Below, one piece after another: positions 8,366-15,521 of a stretch of 64,000 nt of DNA. Within the stretch, counting starts at the first letter, position 1; each line of letters starts with the position of its first letter. A program made the position numbers and the translations under genes. The notes under the pieces were generated by a model that saw only the letters and a program-made list of their open reading frames with translations, was not told the DNA's origin and searched no databases. The stretch is from the NCBI GenBank assembly GCA_016720805.1, contig JADKJZ010000014.1, positions 372,001 to 436,000 of the forward strand, in the 5' to 3' direction. The stretch is from Gemmatimonadota bacterium (lineage in GTDB: Bacteria; Gemmatimonadota; Gemmatimonadetes; Gemmatimonadales; GWC2-71-9).

Positions 8366-9532
8366 GTGATCCTGTGTCGCCCCGCGGCGCTTGCCGCGCT
8401 GCTGCTTCTCGCCGCCTGCGATGGCCGGGAGGCCACCCACTCGCTCTCCACGACCACCGACTCCGCGGGCGTCGCGATCGTGACCGGTCCCGCGGCCGAC
8501 AGCGCCCTCCCGTGGACCTTCACCGAAGTCCATCGCATCGGCGGTGCCGACAGCGGCGTCGCGTCATTCACGCGCGCGTCGAGTGGCGTCGTCGCGACCG
8601 ACGGCCGCGCGACGATTGCGGTGCTCGACTGGGAGAACACCAACCGGATCCAGCTCTTCGACTCAAGCGGCACCTGGCTGCGCTCGGTCGGGGCCAAGGG
8701 CGGTGGGCCAGGCGAGATCCAGTCGCCCTCGGGGATCACGATGGACCGCAACGGCAAGTTGCTCGCCTTCGACTATCAGAAGATGGCACTGGTGCATTGG
8801 ACGGCGGATGGATCGCCGGCGGGCGAGACGAAGTGGAGCGCCGACCAAGGTTTTCCGTGGGGCGTGCCGAGCATGCTCGGGGACACGATGATGGTGCTGG
8901 TTCAGGCCACCGACTCGCTGCATCGGGTGACGCGACTCGAGATCCGGGCGCCGGGCGGCGTCGTTGCGATCGATTCGACCATCGAGCCTGCGCCGAAAAT
9001 GGTGATGCTCTCGTGCGTGGGCCTCTCGCTGCCGCCGCTGCTCACCGGCCAGCTGGCGTGGGGGATGGGATCCCGCCAGATCGCGACGACGCCGCAGTCC
9101 GCCTACGTGGTCAACGTGCGCGACGGCCGCCGATTGCTGCGCAGCGTGCGTCGCGCGATCACGCCTGTGCCGGCCACCAAGGCGGATGCGGCACGCCTCT
9201 TCCCCGACGGCATGAAGATCCGTTTCGGCGGTGGCCGCGAGTGCGTGACGCCGAGCAGTGAAGTGGCCGAGAAGATCGGCGTGGCGCCAACGCTGCCGCT
9301 GGTCAAGGGAGTGGCGGTCGCGCCGGACGGCACGCTCTGGGTCCAACGCTTCACCTTCGAGGGGGAGACGCCGTCCACCGATATCTTCGATGCGGCAGGG
9401 AACTACCTCGGCACCATCATCGGCAAGCCGCTCCCGCTGGGCTTTCTCGGACCGGACCTGGTCCTCTTTCCAATTGACAATGCCGACGATGGCACCAGCA
9501 TCGTCGGCATCTATCGCATCACACGGCGCTGA
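8366..9532 (+). CDS. Lipoprotein with six-bladed beta-propeller
   Basis: The start is the GTG at 8366 with GGAG five bases upstream. It gives 388 residues with a lipoprotein signal ending LLAACDG (lipid Cys18). Upstream in-frame codons overlap no recognised domain. The mature protein has NHL-like repeats: a DSxGVAIV opening, then blades of the type RIQLFDSSGTWLRSVGAKGGGPGEI. That pattern is common in six-bladed propeller proteins of soil bacteria. It is probably anchored in the inner or outer membrane facing the periplasm. Ligand or partner is unknown. Confidence 0.82.
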   Translation: MILCRPAALAALLLLAACDGREATHSLSTTTDSAGVAIVTGPAADSALPWTFTEVHRIGGADSGVASFTRASSGVVATDGRATIAVLDWENTNRIQLFDSSGTWLRSVGAKGGGPGEIQSPSGITMDRNGKLLAFDYQKMALVHWTADGSPAGETKWSADQGFPWGVPSMLGDTMMVLVQATDSLHRVTRLEIRAPGGVVAIDSTIEPAPKMVMLSCVGLSLPPLLTGQLAWGMGSRQIATTPQSAYVVNVRDGRRLLRSVRRAITPVPATKADAARLFPDGMKIRFGGGRECVTPSSEVAEKIGVAPTLPLVKGVAVAPDGTLWVQRFTFEGETPSTDIFDAAGNYLGTIIGKPLPLGFLGPDLVLFPIDNADDGTSIVGIYRITRR

Positions 9533-9544
9533 ACCCGCCGGCGC

Positions 9545-10132
9545 CTAGTGCGTGTGGGCGCCACCCTCACCCTTGGCAATCTGCAGGTGATGCTCGACGT
9601 GGTGATTGCCGAGGGTGAGCAGGCCGGCGAAGCCGAGGCCGCGGATGCGCGCCACCATGCGGGCGTCGTCGCTCCGCTCGGCGGTCACGACGAAGCGGAC
9701 GCCACCGGGGATCACCGTCGTGCTGGCGACGAGGTCGGGCATCGCGTCGACCATCTTGGCGTGGTTCACCACCATCCGCTGGATCGACTGCGCCGTGGCG
9801 GCGTCACCGGTCACCTCCATGCTCAACCCACCGGCAACCTGCGTGCGCTGCACCGACGACTTGAGCGTCACCACATTCATGTCGATCAGGTGCCGGCGAA
9901 GCGCCTCGAGGTCGACCTTCGACCAATCGGTCATCGGGTCGGCGTCGAGCAGCTTGACGATTTCGGCGATCGCGGCAAAGGCATCCTGCCCCGCCTCGGT
10001 CGGAAGGACGGTCGCGGCATGGGTCATCCCCGCCGTATGCTGATGACCGGCCGGCATGGCAGGGGTCTGCGCGCCGAGCGGTGCAGCAAGCAGCGACGCG
10101 AGGAGGGCGGCAGGGATGATGAGGGCGGACAT
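9545..10132 (-). CDS. Exported protein with histidine-rich ends
   Basis: 195 residues from the ATG at 10132. The frame is open further upstream, but that part is translated heptamer repeat, so it is left out. Residues 1-20 form a signal peptide ending LGAQ. The mature N-terminus (AGHQHTAGMTH) and the C-terminus (GNHHVEHHLQIAKGEGGAHTH, counted here as HH, EHH and HTH clusters) are rich in His and could bind metal. The middle is an alpha/beta segment beginning TGDAATAQSIQRMVVNH. I do not know a characterised relative. Metal binding is inferred from composition only. Confidence 0.75.
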   Translation of the reverse strand: MSALIIPAALLASLLAAPLGAQTPAMPAGHQHTAGMTHAATVLPTEAGQDAFAAIAEIVKLLDADPMTDWSKVDLEALRRHLIDMNVVTLKSSVQRTQVAGGLSMEVTGDAATAQSIQRMVVNHAKMVDAMPDLVASTTVIPGGVRFVVTAERSDDARMVARIRGLGFAGLLTLGNHHVEHHLQIAKGEGGAHTH

Positions 10133-10150
10133 GGGAGCTCGACCTGTTGG

Positions 10151-10254
10151 AGGTGAGACGTGAGACGTGAAAGGTGAAACGTGCTTTGAGGGACCTCTCA
10201 CCTTTCACCTTTCACGACCAACGACTAACGACTAACGACTAACGACTAACGACT
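10151..10254. repeat. Heptamer array: GTGAGAC/GTGAAAC inverted pair plus ACGACTA run
   Basis: A left arm of GTGAGAC, GTGAAAG and GTGAAAC units (10151-10182) faces a complementary CACCTTT-type arm (10193-10215). A run of five to six ACGACTA units follows (10216-10254), with no partner nearby. It lies between divergent genes, so it occupies their shared promoter region. Confidence 0.85.
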
Positions 10255-10281
10255 TGCCTGCCCCCAATATACCATTCCATC

Positions 10282-10764
10282 ATGACTCCCATCGACCCCC
10301 GTGTCTCAATTGGCCACGTCCACCTCAAGGTGGCGGATATCGAGCGTGCGCTTGGCTTCTGGCGCGACATCCTCGGCTTTGAAGTCCAGCAGCGGATGGG
10401 ACAATCGGCTGTCTTCCTCTCGGCCGGCGGCTACCACCACCACCTCGGCCTCAACACCTGGGAGAGCCGAGGCGGCTCCCCGCCGAATCCGCGGAGCACC
10501 GGGCTCTATCACGTGGCGATCCTCTATCCCGATCGGGCCACCCTCGCCGATGCGCTCCGCCGCGTCATGGCCGCCGGCGTCCCGATTGAGGGGGCCTCCG
10601 ACCATGGGGTGAGCGAGGCGATCTATCTCCGTGATCCGGATGGCAACGGCGTGGAACTGTATCGCGATCGACCGATGGCGGAATGGCCGCGGGACGATCA
10701 GGGCGAACTCGCGATGACACTCGATCCCTTTGACCTGCAGGCGCTGTTGGCCGAAGCCCCGTGA
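10282..10764 (+). CDS. Glyoxalase/VOC dioxygenase-like protein
   Basis: 160 residues forming one VOC unit. It opens with GHVHLKVADIERALGFWRD, and its His is a metal ligand. LYHVAILYPDR gives the second His and DPDGNGVELYRDRP gives the Glu. The sequence resembles the N-terminal half of CatE-type catechol 2,3-dioxygenases from Bacillus, so it probably acts on a small organic ring or aldehyde, with the substrate unknown. The stop overlaps the GTG start of the next gene by four bases. Confidence 0.88.
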   Translation: MTPIDPRVSIGHVHLKVADIERALGFWRDILGFEVQQRMGQSAVFLSAGGYHHHLGLNTWESRGGSPPNPRSTGLYHVAILYPDRATLADALRRVMAAGVPIEGASDHGVSEAIYLRDPDGNGVELYRDRPMAEWPRDDQGELAMTLDPFDLQALLAEAP

Positions 10765-11633
10765 GCGGGAACCGTCGGGCGCGTGCCGGCGTATTGCTCT
10801 CGTTGCTGCTGGCGCCGATTACGGCGGCGGCACAGGGCACCCCGTCGCTGGTGCTCCATCACCTCCGGGTCGGCCTCGATTCGGCCACCTGGAAGGATGT
10901 GCACGACTCACCATTCCTGCGCGAGCAGTTCTCCGCGTTTGACTCGGTCCGTGTCGAAGGCGGTGGGACGACCACGCTGCGCCAGCTCTTCACCGGCCGT
11001 CGCAATTGGCTCGAAGTGGTGCGGGGAGTCGGTCCCGCCACGATCGAGTTGGGGTTGACGAACGACGACGCCAGCAGCGTCTCGCGGGTCGTCGCCGCGT
11101 GGCGGCGCGATGGGATCGCGTTCGACAGCAGTGCGGTGGGACGTCCCGATGGGCAGCATGCCGCACCGTGGTACCTCCGCTGGGCAGTGCGTGGCGGCGC
11201 GAACGCGATGTTCGGCGTGGAGCTCGATGCCTACCACCCGCTGCTCTTCCGTCGCCTGGCGGAGTGGGATTCGTTGCCGCCCGACCTGCAGGATCGTGTC
11301 CGCGCCTTGCGACCCCACTTCGCCCCGGAGCGCCTCTTCTCCGAGATCACCGGCGCGACGCTGGCGATTCCGGTCGAGGAAATCCGAGGACTGCGCAACG
11401 CGCTGCGCGGTGGCGGGGTGCAGGTCGTCGATGAGGGCGAGGGGTTGGTGGTGTTGTTCACCGACGGAGTGCGGTTGCGATTCGTGCCGGCGTGGAATCA
11501 GCCGGGGCTGCGCCGACTGGAGTTCTACCTGACGCGCGCGGTGCCGGCCAATCCGATCTATCGGTTGGGGCAGCACTCGCGGTTGCGGTTCGGACCGGGG
11601 CGGGTGGCGGCCTGGGATTTTGATTTGCCGTGA
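10761..11633 (+). CDS. Exported DUF5829-type protein
   Basis: 290 residues from a GTG that overlaps the previous stop (GTGA). A signal peptide covers residues 1-25 (AAAQG). The mature N-terminus, LHHLRVGLDSATWKDVHDS followed by PFLREQFSAFD, matches the pattern I associate with DUF5829, a family distantly related to glyoxalase-fold proteins. Its placement after a VOC gene fits. No catalytic residues can be assigned. The next gene, msrA, begins at about the stop codon, so all three may form one transcript. Confidence 0.72.
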   Translation: MSGNRRARAGVLLSLLLAPITAAAQGTPSLVLHHLRVGLDSATWKDVHDSPFLREQFSAFDSVRVEGGGTTTLRQLFTGRRNWLEVVRGVGPATIELGLTNDDASSVSRVVAAWRRDGIAFDSSAVGRPDGQHAAPWYLRWAVRGGANAMFGVELDAYHPLLFRRLAEWDSLPPDLQDRVRALRPHFAPERLFSEITGATLAIPVEEIRGLRNALRGGGVQVVDEGEGLVVLFTDGVRLRFVPAWNQPGLRRLEFYLTRAVPANPIYRLGQHSRLRFGPGRVAAWDFDLP

Positions 11634-11653
11634 TGCACGGCGAGGAGTGGCAG

Positions 11654-12211
11654 ATGGCGTTGGCGACGTTGGGTGGCGGTTGTTTCTGGTGTCTCGAGGC
11701 GGTGTACGAGCGCGTCGCGGGCGTGCGGTCGGTCGTCTCCGGCTATGCGGGCGGCCACGTGCCGTCGCCGTCCTACGAAGCGGTATGCGCGGGGATCACC
11801 GGCCACGCCGAGGTGGTGCAGCTGGACTTCGACCCGACGATCATCGGCTACCGGGAACTGCTCGAGATCTTCTTCACGATCCATGACCCCACGACGCTGA
11901 ACCGGCAGGGGCCGGACAGCGGGACCCAGTATCGCTCGGCGATCTACACGCACGATGCGGAGCAACAGGCGGTCGCCACGGCGCTGATTGCGGAGTTCGA
12001 GGCCGACGCGGTCTTTCCGCATCCGGTGGTGACCGAGGTGATCCCGCTCGACACCTTCTGGCCCGCGGAGGCGTACCACCAGCAGTACTTCCGGCGGCAT
12101 CCGGCTCAGGCATACTGCGCCGCGGTCATTGCCCCGAAGGTGGCGAAACTTCGGGCCAAGTGGGCGTCTCGGCTGCGAAACGCCTCGGGCGAGATGACCT
12201 CCGCCCCTTGA
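11654..12211 (+). CDS. msrA: Peptide methionine sulfoxide reductase MsrA
   Basis: The signature GGGCFWCLEAVYERVAGV carries the catalytic Cys (residue 10 from this start). GGHVPSPSYEAVCAGITGHAE is also typical. The enzyme reduces S-methionine sulfoxide in proteins using thioredoxin. I chose the ATG at 11654 because GAGGAG lies six bases upstream. GTG/ATG codons at 11630/11633 overlap the preceding stop and are alternatives adding seven to eight residues. Further Cys residues occur later (AYCAA), one of which may resolve the catalytic disulfide. No MsrB domain is fused. Confidence 0.95.
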   Translation: MALATLGGGCFWCLEAVYERVAGVRSVVSGYAGGHVPSPSYEAVCAGITGHAEVVQLDFDPTIIGYRELLEIFFTIHDPTTLNRQGPDSGTQYRSAIYTHDAEQQAVATALIAEFEADAVFPHPVVTEVIPLDTFWPAEAYHQQYFRRHPAQAYCAAVIAPKVAKLRAKWASRLRNASGEMTSAP

Positions 12212-12290
12212 GCCTGACGCACGACCGGGGCATCCTCCACCATACGAGGCGCGGATGCGCCCGTGGCAGATCAGGCACGGGGGAGGGGTC

Positions 12291-12992
12291 GTGGCGAAAG
12301 GTGGGGCGGGGAAGTCACTGCTGGATTGGCTCAAGGCGGCGGCCTGGGCGTTCGGCATCTGGTTGGTGCTCAGCACCTTCGTGGTGCAGGCCTATTTCAT
12401 TCCGTCGCCGAGCATGGAGACGACGCTGATGGTCGGCGACGTGCTCTTCGTCAACAAGTTCCTCTTCGGCGCCAAAATCCCGCTGGTCGATGTCCGGACG
12501 CCGGCGGTCCGCGAACCGAAGGCCGGCAATATCGTGGTGTTCATGTCGCCGATCGAGGACTCGATCCTCGTGAAACGGTTGATCGGCGTGGGGGGCGACA
12601 CGCTGCAGATGAAGCAGGGCGTCCTCTACCGCAACGGTCAGGCGCTGGAGGAGCCTTACATCCAGCAGACCAACCCGACCTGGACGCTCGATCCGCGCAC
12701 ACGGCAGGAAATGCGCGACTTGCAGCTCTCGCACTATATCGGCCCCGAACCGGACAAGTACCTCCCCGACATCCACGACTGGGGGCCGCTCCTGGTGCCG
12801 AAGGATTCGCTCTGGATGATGGGCGACAATCGGGACGGTTCGCGTGACTCGCGCTTCTGGGGCTTCGTTCCCCGCAAGAACGTCCGTGGCACGCCGGTCA
12901 TCATCTACTACTCGTGGGATGGCACGAGCTACCGGCCGTTCCCGTTCTTCACGGCGACCAGGTGGGGGCGGATCTTTCGGGTGCCGAGATAG
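12291..12992 (+). CDS. lepB: Signal peptidase I
   Basis: 233 residues from a GTG with GGAGGGG just upstream; an ATG 36 bases earlier is possible. One membrane helix (about residues 12-32, AWAFGIWLVLSTFVVQAYFI) precedes the catalytic Ser41 in PSPSMETTL. The general base Lys95 lies in LVKRLIGVGGDTLQ, and the family box MGDNRDGSRDSRFWG is present. The enzyme cleaves signal peptides of Sec- and Tat-exported proteins on the outer face of the cytoplasmic membrane. Such substrates are frequent in this window. Confidence 0.96.
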   Translation: MAKGGAGKSLLDWLKAAAWAFGIWLVLSTFVVQAYFIPSPSMETTLMVGDVLFVNKFLFGAKIPLVDVRTPAVREPKAGNIVVFMSPIEDSILVKRLIGVGGDTLQMKQGVLYRNGQALEEPYIQQTNPTWTLDPRTRQEMRDLQLSHYIGPEPDKYLPDIHDWGPLLVPKDSLWMMGDNRDGSRDSRFWGFVPRKNVRGTPVIIYYSWDGTSYRPFPFFTATRWGRIFRVPR

Positions 12993-12997
12993 TTAAT

Positions 12998-13163
12998 GAA
13001 CGGTGAACGGTGAACGGTGAACGGTGAAGAGGGTGAGACGTGAGACGTGAAACGTGAAAGGTGAAACGGAGCCGAAATTGGCCCCCGTTTCACCTCTGAC
13101 GTTTCACCCCGCGCGGCCATCGGCCGCGCCCCGTTCACCGTTCACCGTTCACCGTTCACCGTC
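12998..13163. repeat. Triple-nested inverted heptamer element
   Basis: The outer arms are four GAACGGT units (12998-13028) and their complement TTCACCG (13131-13163). Inside lie GTGAGAC/GTGAAAC units (13031-13068) and complementary GTTTCACC (13085-13109). A GC hairpin, GCGCGGCC with its complement, sits at 13111-13130. The element fills the gap between lepB and the methyltransferase gene. Confidence 0.9.
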
Positions 13164-13231
13164 TCTCCCCCCGATGTCGCCCCCCGCCCCGCCTCTGCGC
13201 ATCTCCTCCAGACACCATTGGGGAGCGCACC

Positions 13232-14044
13232 GTGCAGTCCTTGGAATCCATCATTCGCGTGGCCCGGTCGTTTGACCACGCGGCGGATCATCATGACCAT
13301 CCGGCCAACACGCTCTGGTCGCGAGTCGGACGCCAGCTGGTCGTGCGCGCCGGCGTCCGGCCGGGGATGGCCGTGCTGGACGCTGGGTGCGGCAGCGGCG
13401 CCTCCGCGATTCCGGCCGCCCAGCGCGTCGGGGCGGAAGGGGCGGTGGTGGCGATCGATCTTTCGTCGCGGCTGCTGGCGATCGGCAGGGCTCGGGCGCA
13501 GGCCCATCGGCTCCGCCACCTGCATTTCCTGCGCGACGACATGCGGACGCCACCGGTGCCCCACGCCTCGCAGGATGTGGTGCTCTGTGGGCTCGCCCTG
13601 CATCTGGTGCCGAATCTGGCCGAGGGACTCCTGGCGCTCTGGGAGACGCTCCGTCCCGGGGGCACGCTCACGATCGCCGTGCTGGGGCGCGACCCGTTTG
13701 CCCCCGCGCATCAGCTGCTGATGGACGCCTTGCACCGCGAAGGGGTCGTGTCAGACCCGCGCTGGCCGTGGGATCGGCTCGCCGATGCCGCGTCGTTGCA
13801 TCGCGTCTTTGCGAGCGCCGGACTTCCGGAGCCGGAGGTCCAGGTCGAAGCGGGAACCCATCCGATCCCGACGCCAGAGGCGTGGTGGATGCTGGTCCTC
13901 GGTTCAGACTATCGCTGGGCGATCGATCGCCTTGATCCGGCAGCCCGGGAGCGCGTCCGGCGCGACATGCTCTCGCGGCTCGCCGAACAGGGGGTTCGCT
14001 GCGTTCGCAGCGACGTACTCTACGCCACCGCACGGGCGCTGTAG
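13232..14044 (+). CDS. Class I SAM-dependent methyltransferase
   Basis: 270 residues from a GTG preceded by GGGGAG. Motif I VLDAGCGSGASAIPAA (about residues 48-63) binds S-adenosylmethionine. VVAIDLSSRLLAIGRARA gives the acidic residue that contacts the ribose, and LRPGGTLTIAVLG is the motif after strand five. The fold matches the UbiE/COQ5-like group (Methyltransf_11/25). The substrate is unknown. The next gene, an alpha/beta hydrolase, starts three bases after the stop, which suggests a shared small-molecule pathway. Confidence 0.88.
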   Translation: MQSLESIIRVARSFDHAADHHDHPANTLWSRVGRQLVVRAGVRPGMAVLDAGCGSGASAIPAAQRVGAEGAVVAIDLSSRLLAIGRARAQAHRLRHLHFLRDDMRTPPVPHASQDVVLCGLALHLVPNLAEGLLALWETLRPGGTLTIAVLGRDPFAPAHQLLMDALHREGVVSDPRWPWDRLADAASLHRVFASAGLPEPEVQVEAGTHPIPTPEAWWMLVLGSDYRWAIDRLDPAARERVRRDMLSRLAEQGVRCVRSDVLYATARAL

Positions 14045-14047
14045 CCG

Positions 14048-14926
14048 ATGGCCGCCGATTCGGGGTCATCGCTCGGAGCCGCCGTCGCGCCGCTCACGTT
14101 GGTGACGGAGGATGGCTATCCGCTCGCGGCCACGCGGTATCGGGCGCGCGCCGCGCTCCGCGGGGTGGTGGTGATCGCCCCGGCCACCGGGGTGCGGATG
14201 CGGTACTACTCGGCCTTCGCCGAGTTCCTTGCGACGCAGGGATTTGAGGTGCTGACCTGGGATTGGCGCGGCATCGGCGATTCGCGCCACGAGGCACGCT
14301 GGCGTGACCGTCGGCTCACCATGCGCGCCTGGGGCGAACGGGACCTCGCCGCCGCGATCTGCTGGGCCGCGCGCCGCGACCACGGTGCGCCGGTGGGCGT
14401 GGTCGGGCACTCGTTCGGTGGCCAGGCGCTCGGGCTTGCCGCGAACGCCGATCGGGTCGCCCGGGCGGTGCTGGTCTCGGCGCAACACGGCTGGGTGGGC
14501 CATTGGCCCACGCGCGACCAATTGCTCTTGCGACCGCTCTGGCAACTGGTCATGCCGTTCCTGGCCACGGTGCTCGGCCGCTTCCCATCGTCGTGGTTCG
14601 GGTTGGGCGAGGACCTGCCGCGCGGTGTGGCGCACGACTGGGCCGCGTGGGGGCGTCGGCGCGAACACCTCGGCACCTGGGCGGGACATGCCGCCCTCCG
14701 CGCGCCCCTGCTGGTCTACTCGGTCAGTGACGACCGGATCGCACCACCACGGGCGGTCGATGCCTTGATCCGGGCCTATGCCGGGGCGAGGGTCCGCCAC
14801 CGGCAGGTCCGTCCCGAGGAGTTCGGGGTCGCCGCCTTGGGCCACTGGGCTTTCTTTCGGGCGGGCGTGATGCCGTCGATCTGGGCCGACGTGGCGGAGT
14901 TTCTGGGGGAGGGAAATGCGCGCTGA
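14048..14926 (+). CDS. Alpha/beta hydrolase (serine aminopeptidase-like, S33)
   Basis: 292 residues. The nucleophile elbow is GVVGHSFGGQALGL (Ser near residue 124). LTWDWRGIGDS is the strand-turn motif typical of esterases and lysophospholipases. An Asp follows in YSVSDDRIAPP, and ALGHWAFF supplies the likely catalytic His. There is no signal peptide. Such proteins cleave esters or amides of small molecules; the substrate is not predictable. It follows the methyltransferase gene by three bases and ends about 60 bases before the ECF sigma gene. Confidence 0.88.
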   Translation: MAADSGSSLGAAVAPLTLVTEDGYPLAATRYRARAALRGVVVIAPATGVRMRYYSAFAEFLATQGFEVLTWDWRGIGDSRHEARWRDRRLTMRAWGERDLAAAICWAARRDHGAPVGVVGHSFGGQALGLAANADRVARAVLVSAQHGWVGHWPTRDQLLLRPLWQLVMPFLATVLGRFPSSWFGLGEDLPRGVAHDWAAWGRRREHLGTWAGHAALRAPLLVYSVSDDRIAPPRAVDALIRAYAGARVRHRQVRPEEFGVAALGHWAFFRAGVMPSIWADVAEFLGEGNAR

Positions 14927-14987
14927 CGCCGCGCCGGAGTTCGGGCGATATATTTCCGCGACTCGATCCTTTGGCGGAGTACCCGCG

Positions 14988-15521
14988 ATGACCGGCCCCC
15001 CCACCGGCGATAGCGATCTCTTCTTGCGACTCTACGCGGAACTCCGCGTGGTGGCGGATCGCTTGCTGCGCCGCGAGGCACCGGGTCACACGCTCCAGCC
15101 CACCGCGCTGGTCCATGAGGCGTGGTTCAAGTTGGCTGGCTCCGCCGCCCCGGTGGTCGTTGATCGTGCCCACTACCTCGCGCTCGCGGCCCGGGCGATG
15201 CGCCAGGTCCTCGTCGATCATGCGCGTCGTCGGCGGGCCGCGAAGCGTGCGGTGGCACCGGTCGACATCACGATCGCCGACGACCGTCTCGGCTTCGCCC
15301 TCCCTCTCGACGACCTCATCGCGGTCGACGAGGCCCTCACGCGACTGGCCGGGAAGGACGAACGACTCGCGCGGGTCGTCGAGCTGCGGTTCTTCGCCGG
15401 CCTTGGTGAGGCCGAGGTCGCCAGCGCGCTGGGCGTCACGACGCGGACGGTGCAGCGTGATTGGCTGAAGGCGCGGGCATGGCTCCACCTGCAACTCGCC
15501 GATGGCGGTTCCTCCGAGTGA
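14988..15521 (+). CDS. ECF-type RNA polymerase sigma factor (TIGR02999-like)
   Basis: The ATG at 14988 has GGAG eight bases upstream and gives 177 residues; the frame extends upstream into the hydrolase gene without similarity. Region 2 reads LYAELRVVADRLLRREAPGHTLQPTALVHEAWFKL, shown here by its pieces LYAELR and GHTLQPTALVHEAW, which mark the TIGR02999 group. Region 4 is ELRFFAGLGEAEVASALGV, a helix-turn-helix for the -35 element. No anti-sigma gene follows. Instead the stop overlaps the start of a Ser/Thr kinase (GTGA), the arrangement of kinase-linked ECF groups. Confidence 0.92.
   Translation: MTGPPTGDSDLFLRLYAELRVVADRLLRREAPGHTLQPTALVHEAWFKLAGSAAPVVVDRAHYLALAARAMRQVLVDHARRRRAAKRAVAPVDITIADDRLGFALPLDDLIAVDEALTRLAGKDERLARVVELRFFAGLGEAEVASALGVTTRTVQRDWLKARAWLHLQLADGGSSE

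Noticed and set aside
12998..13163. Possible CRISPR array
   Set aside because: Units are seven bases long with no spacers and no cas genes anywhere in the window.
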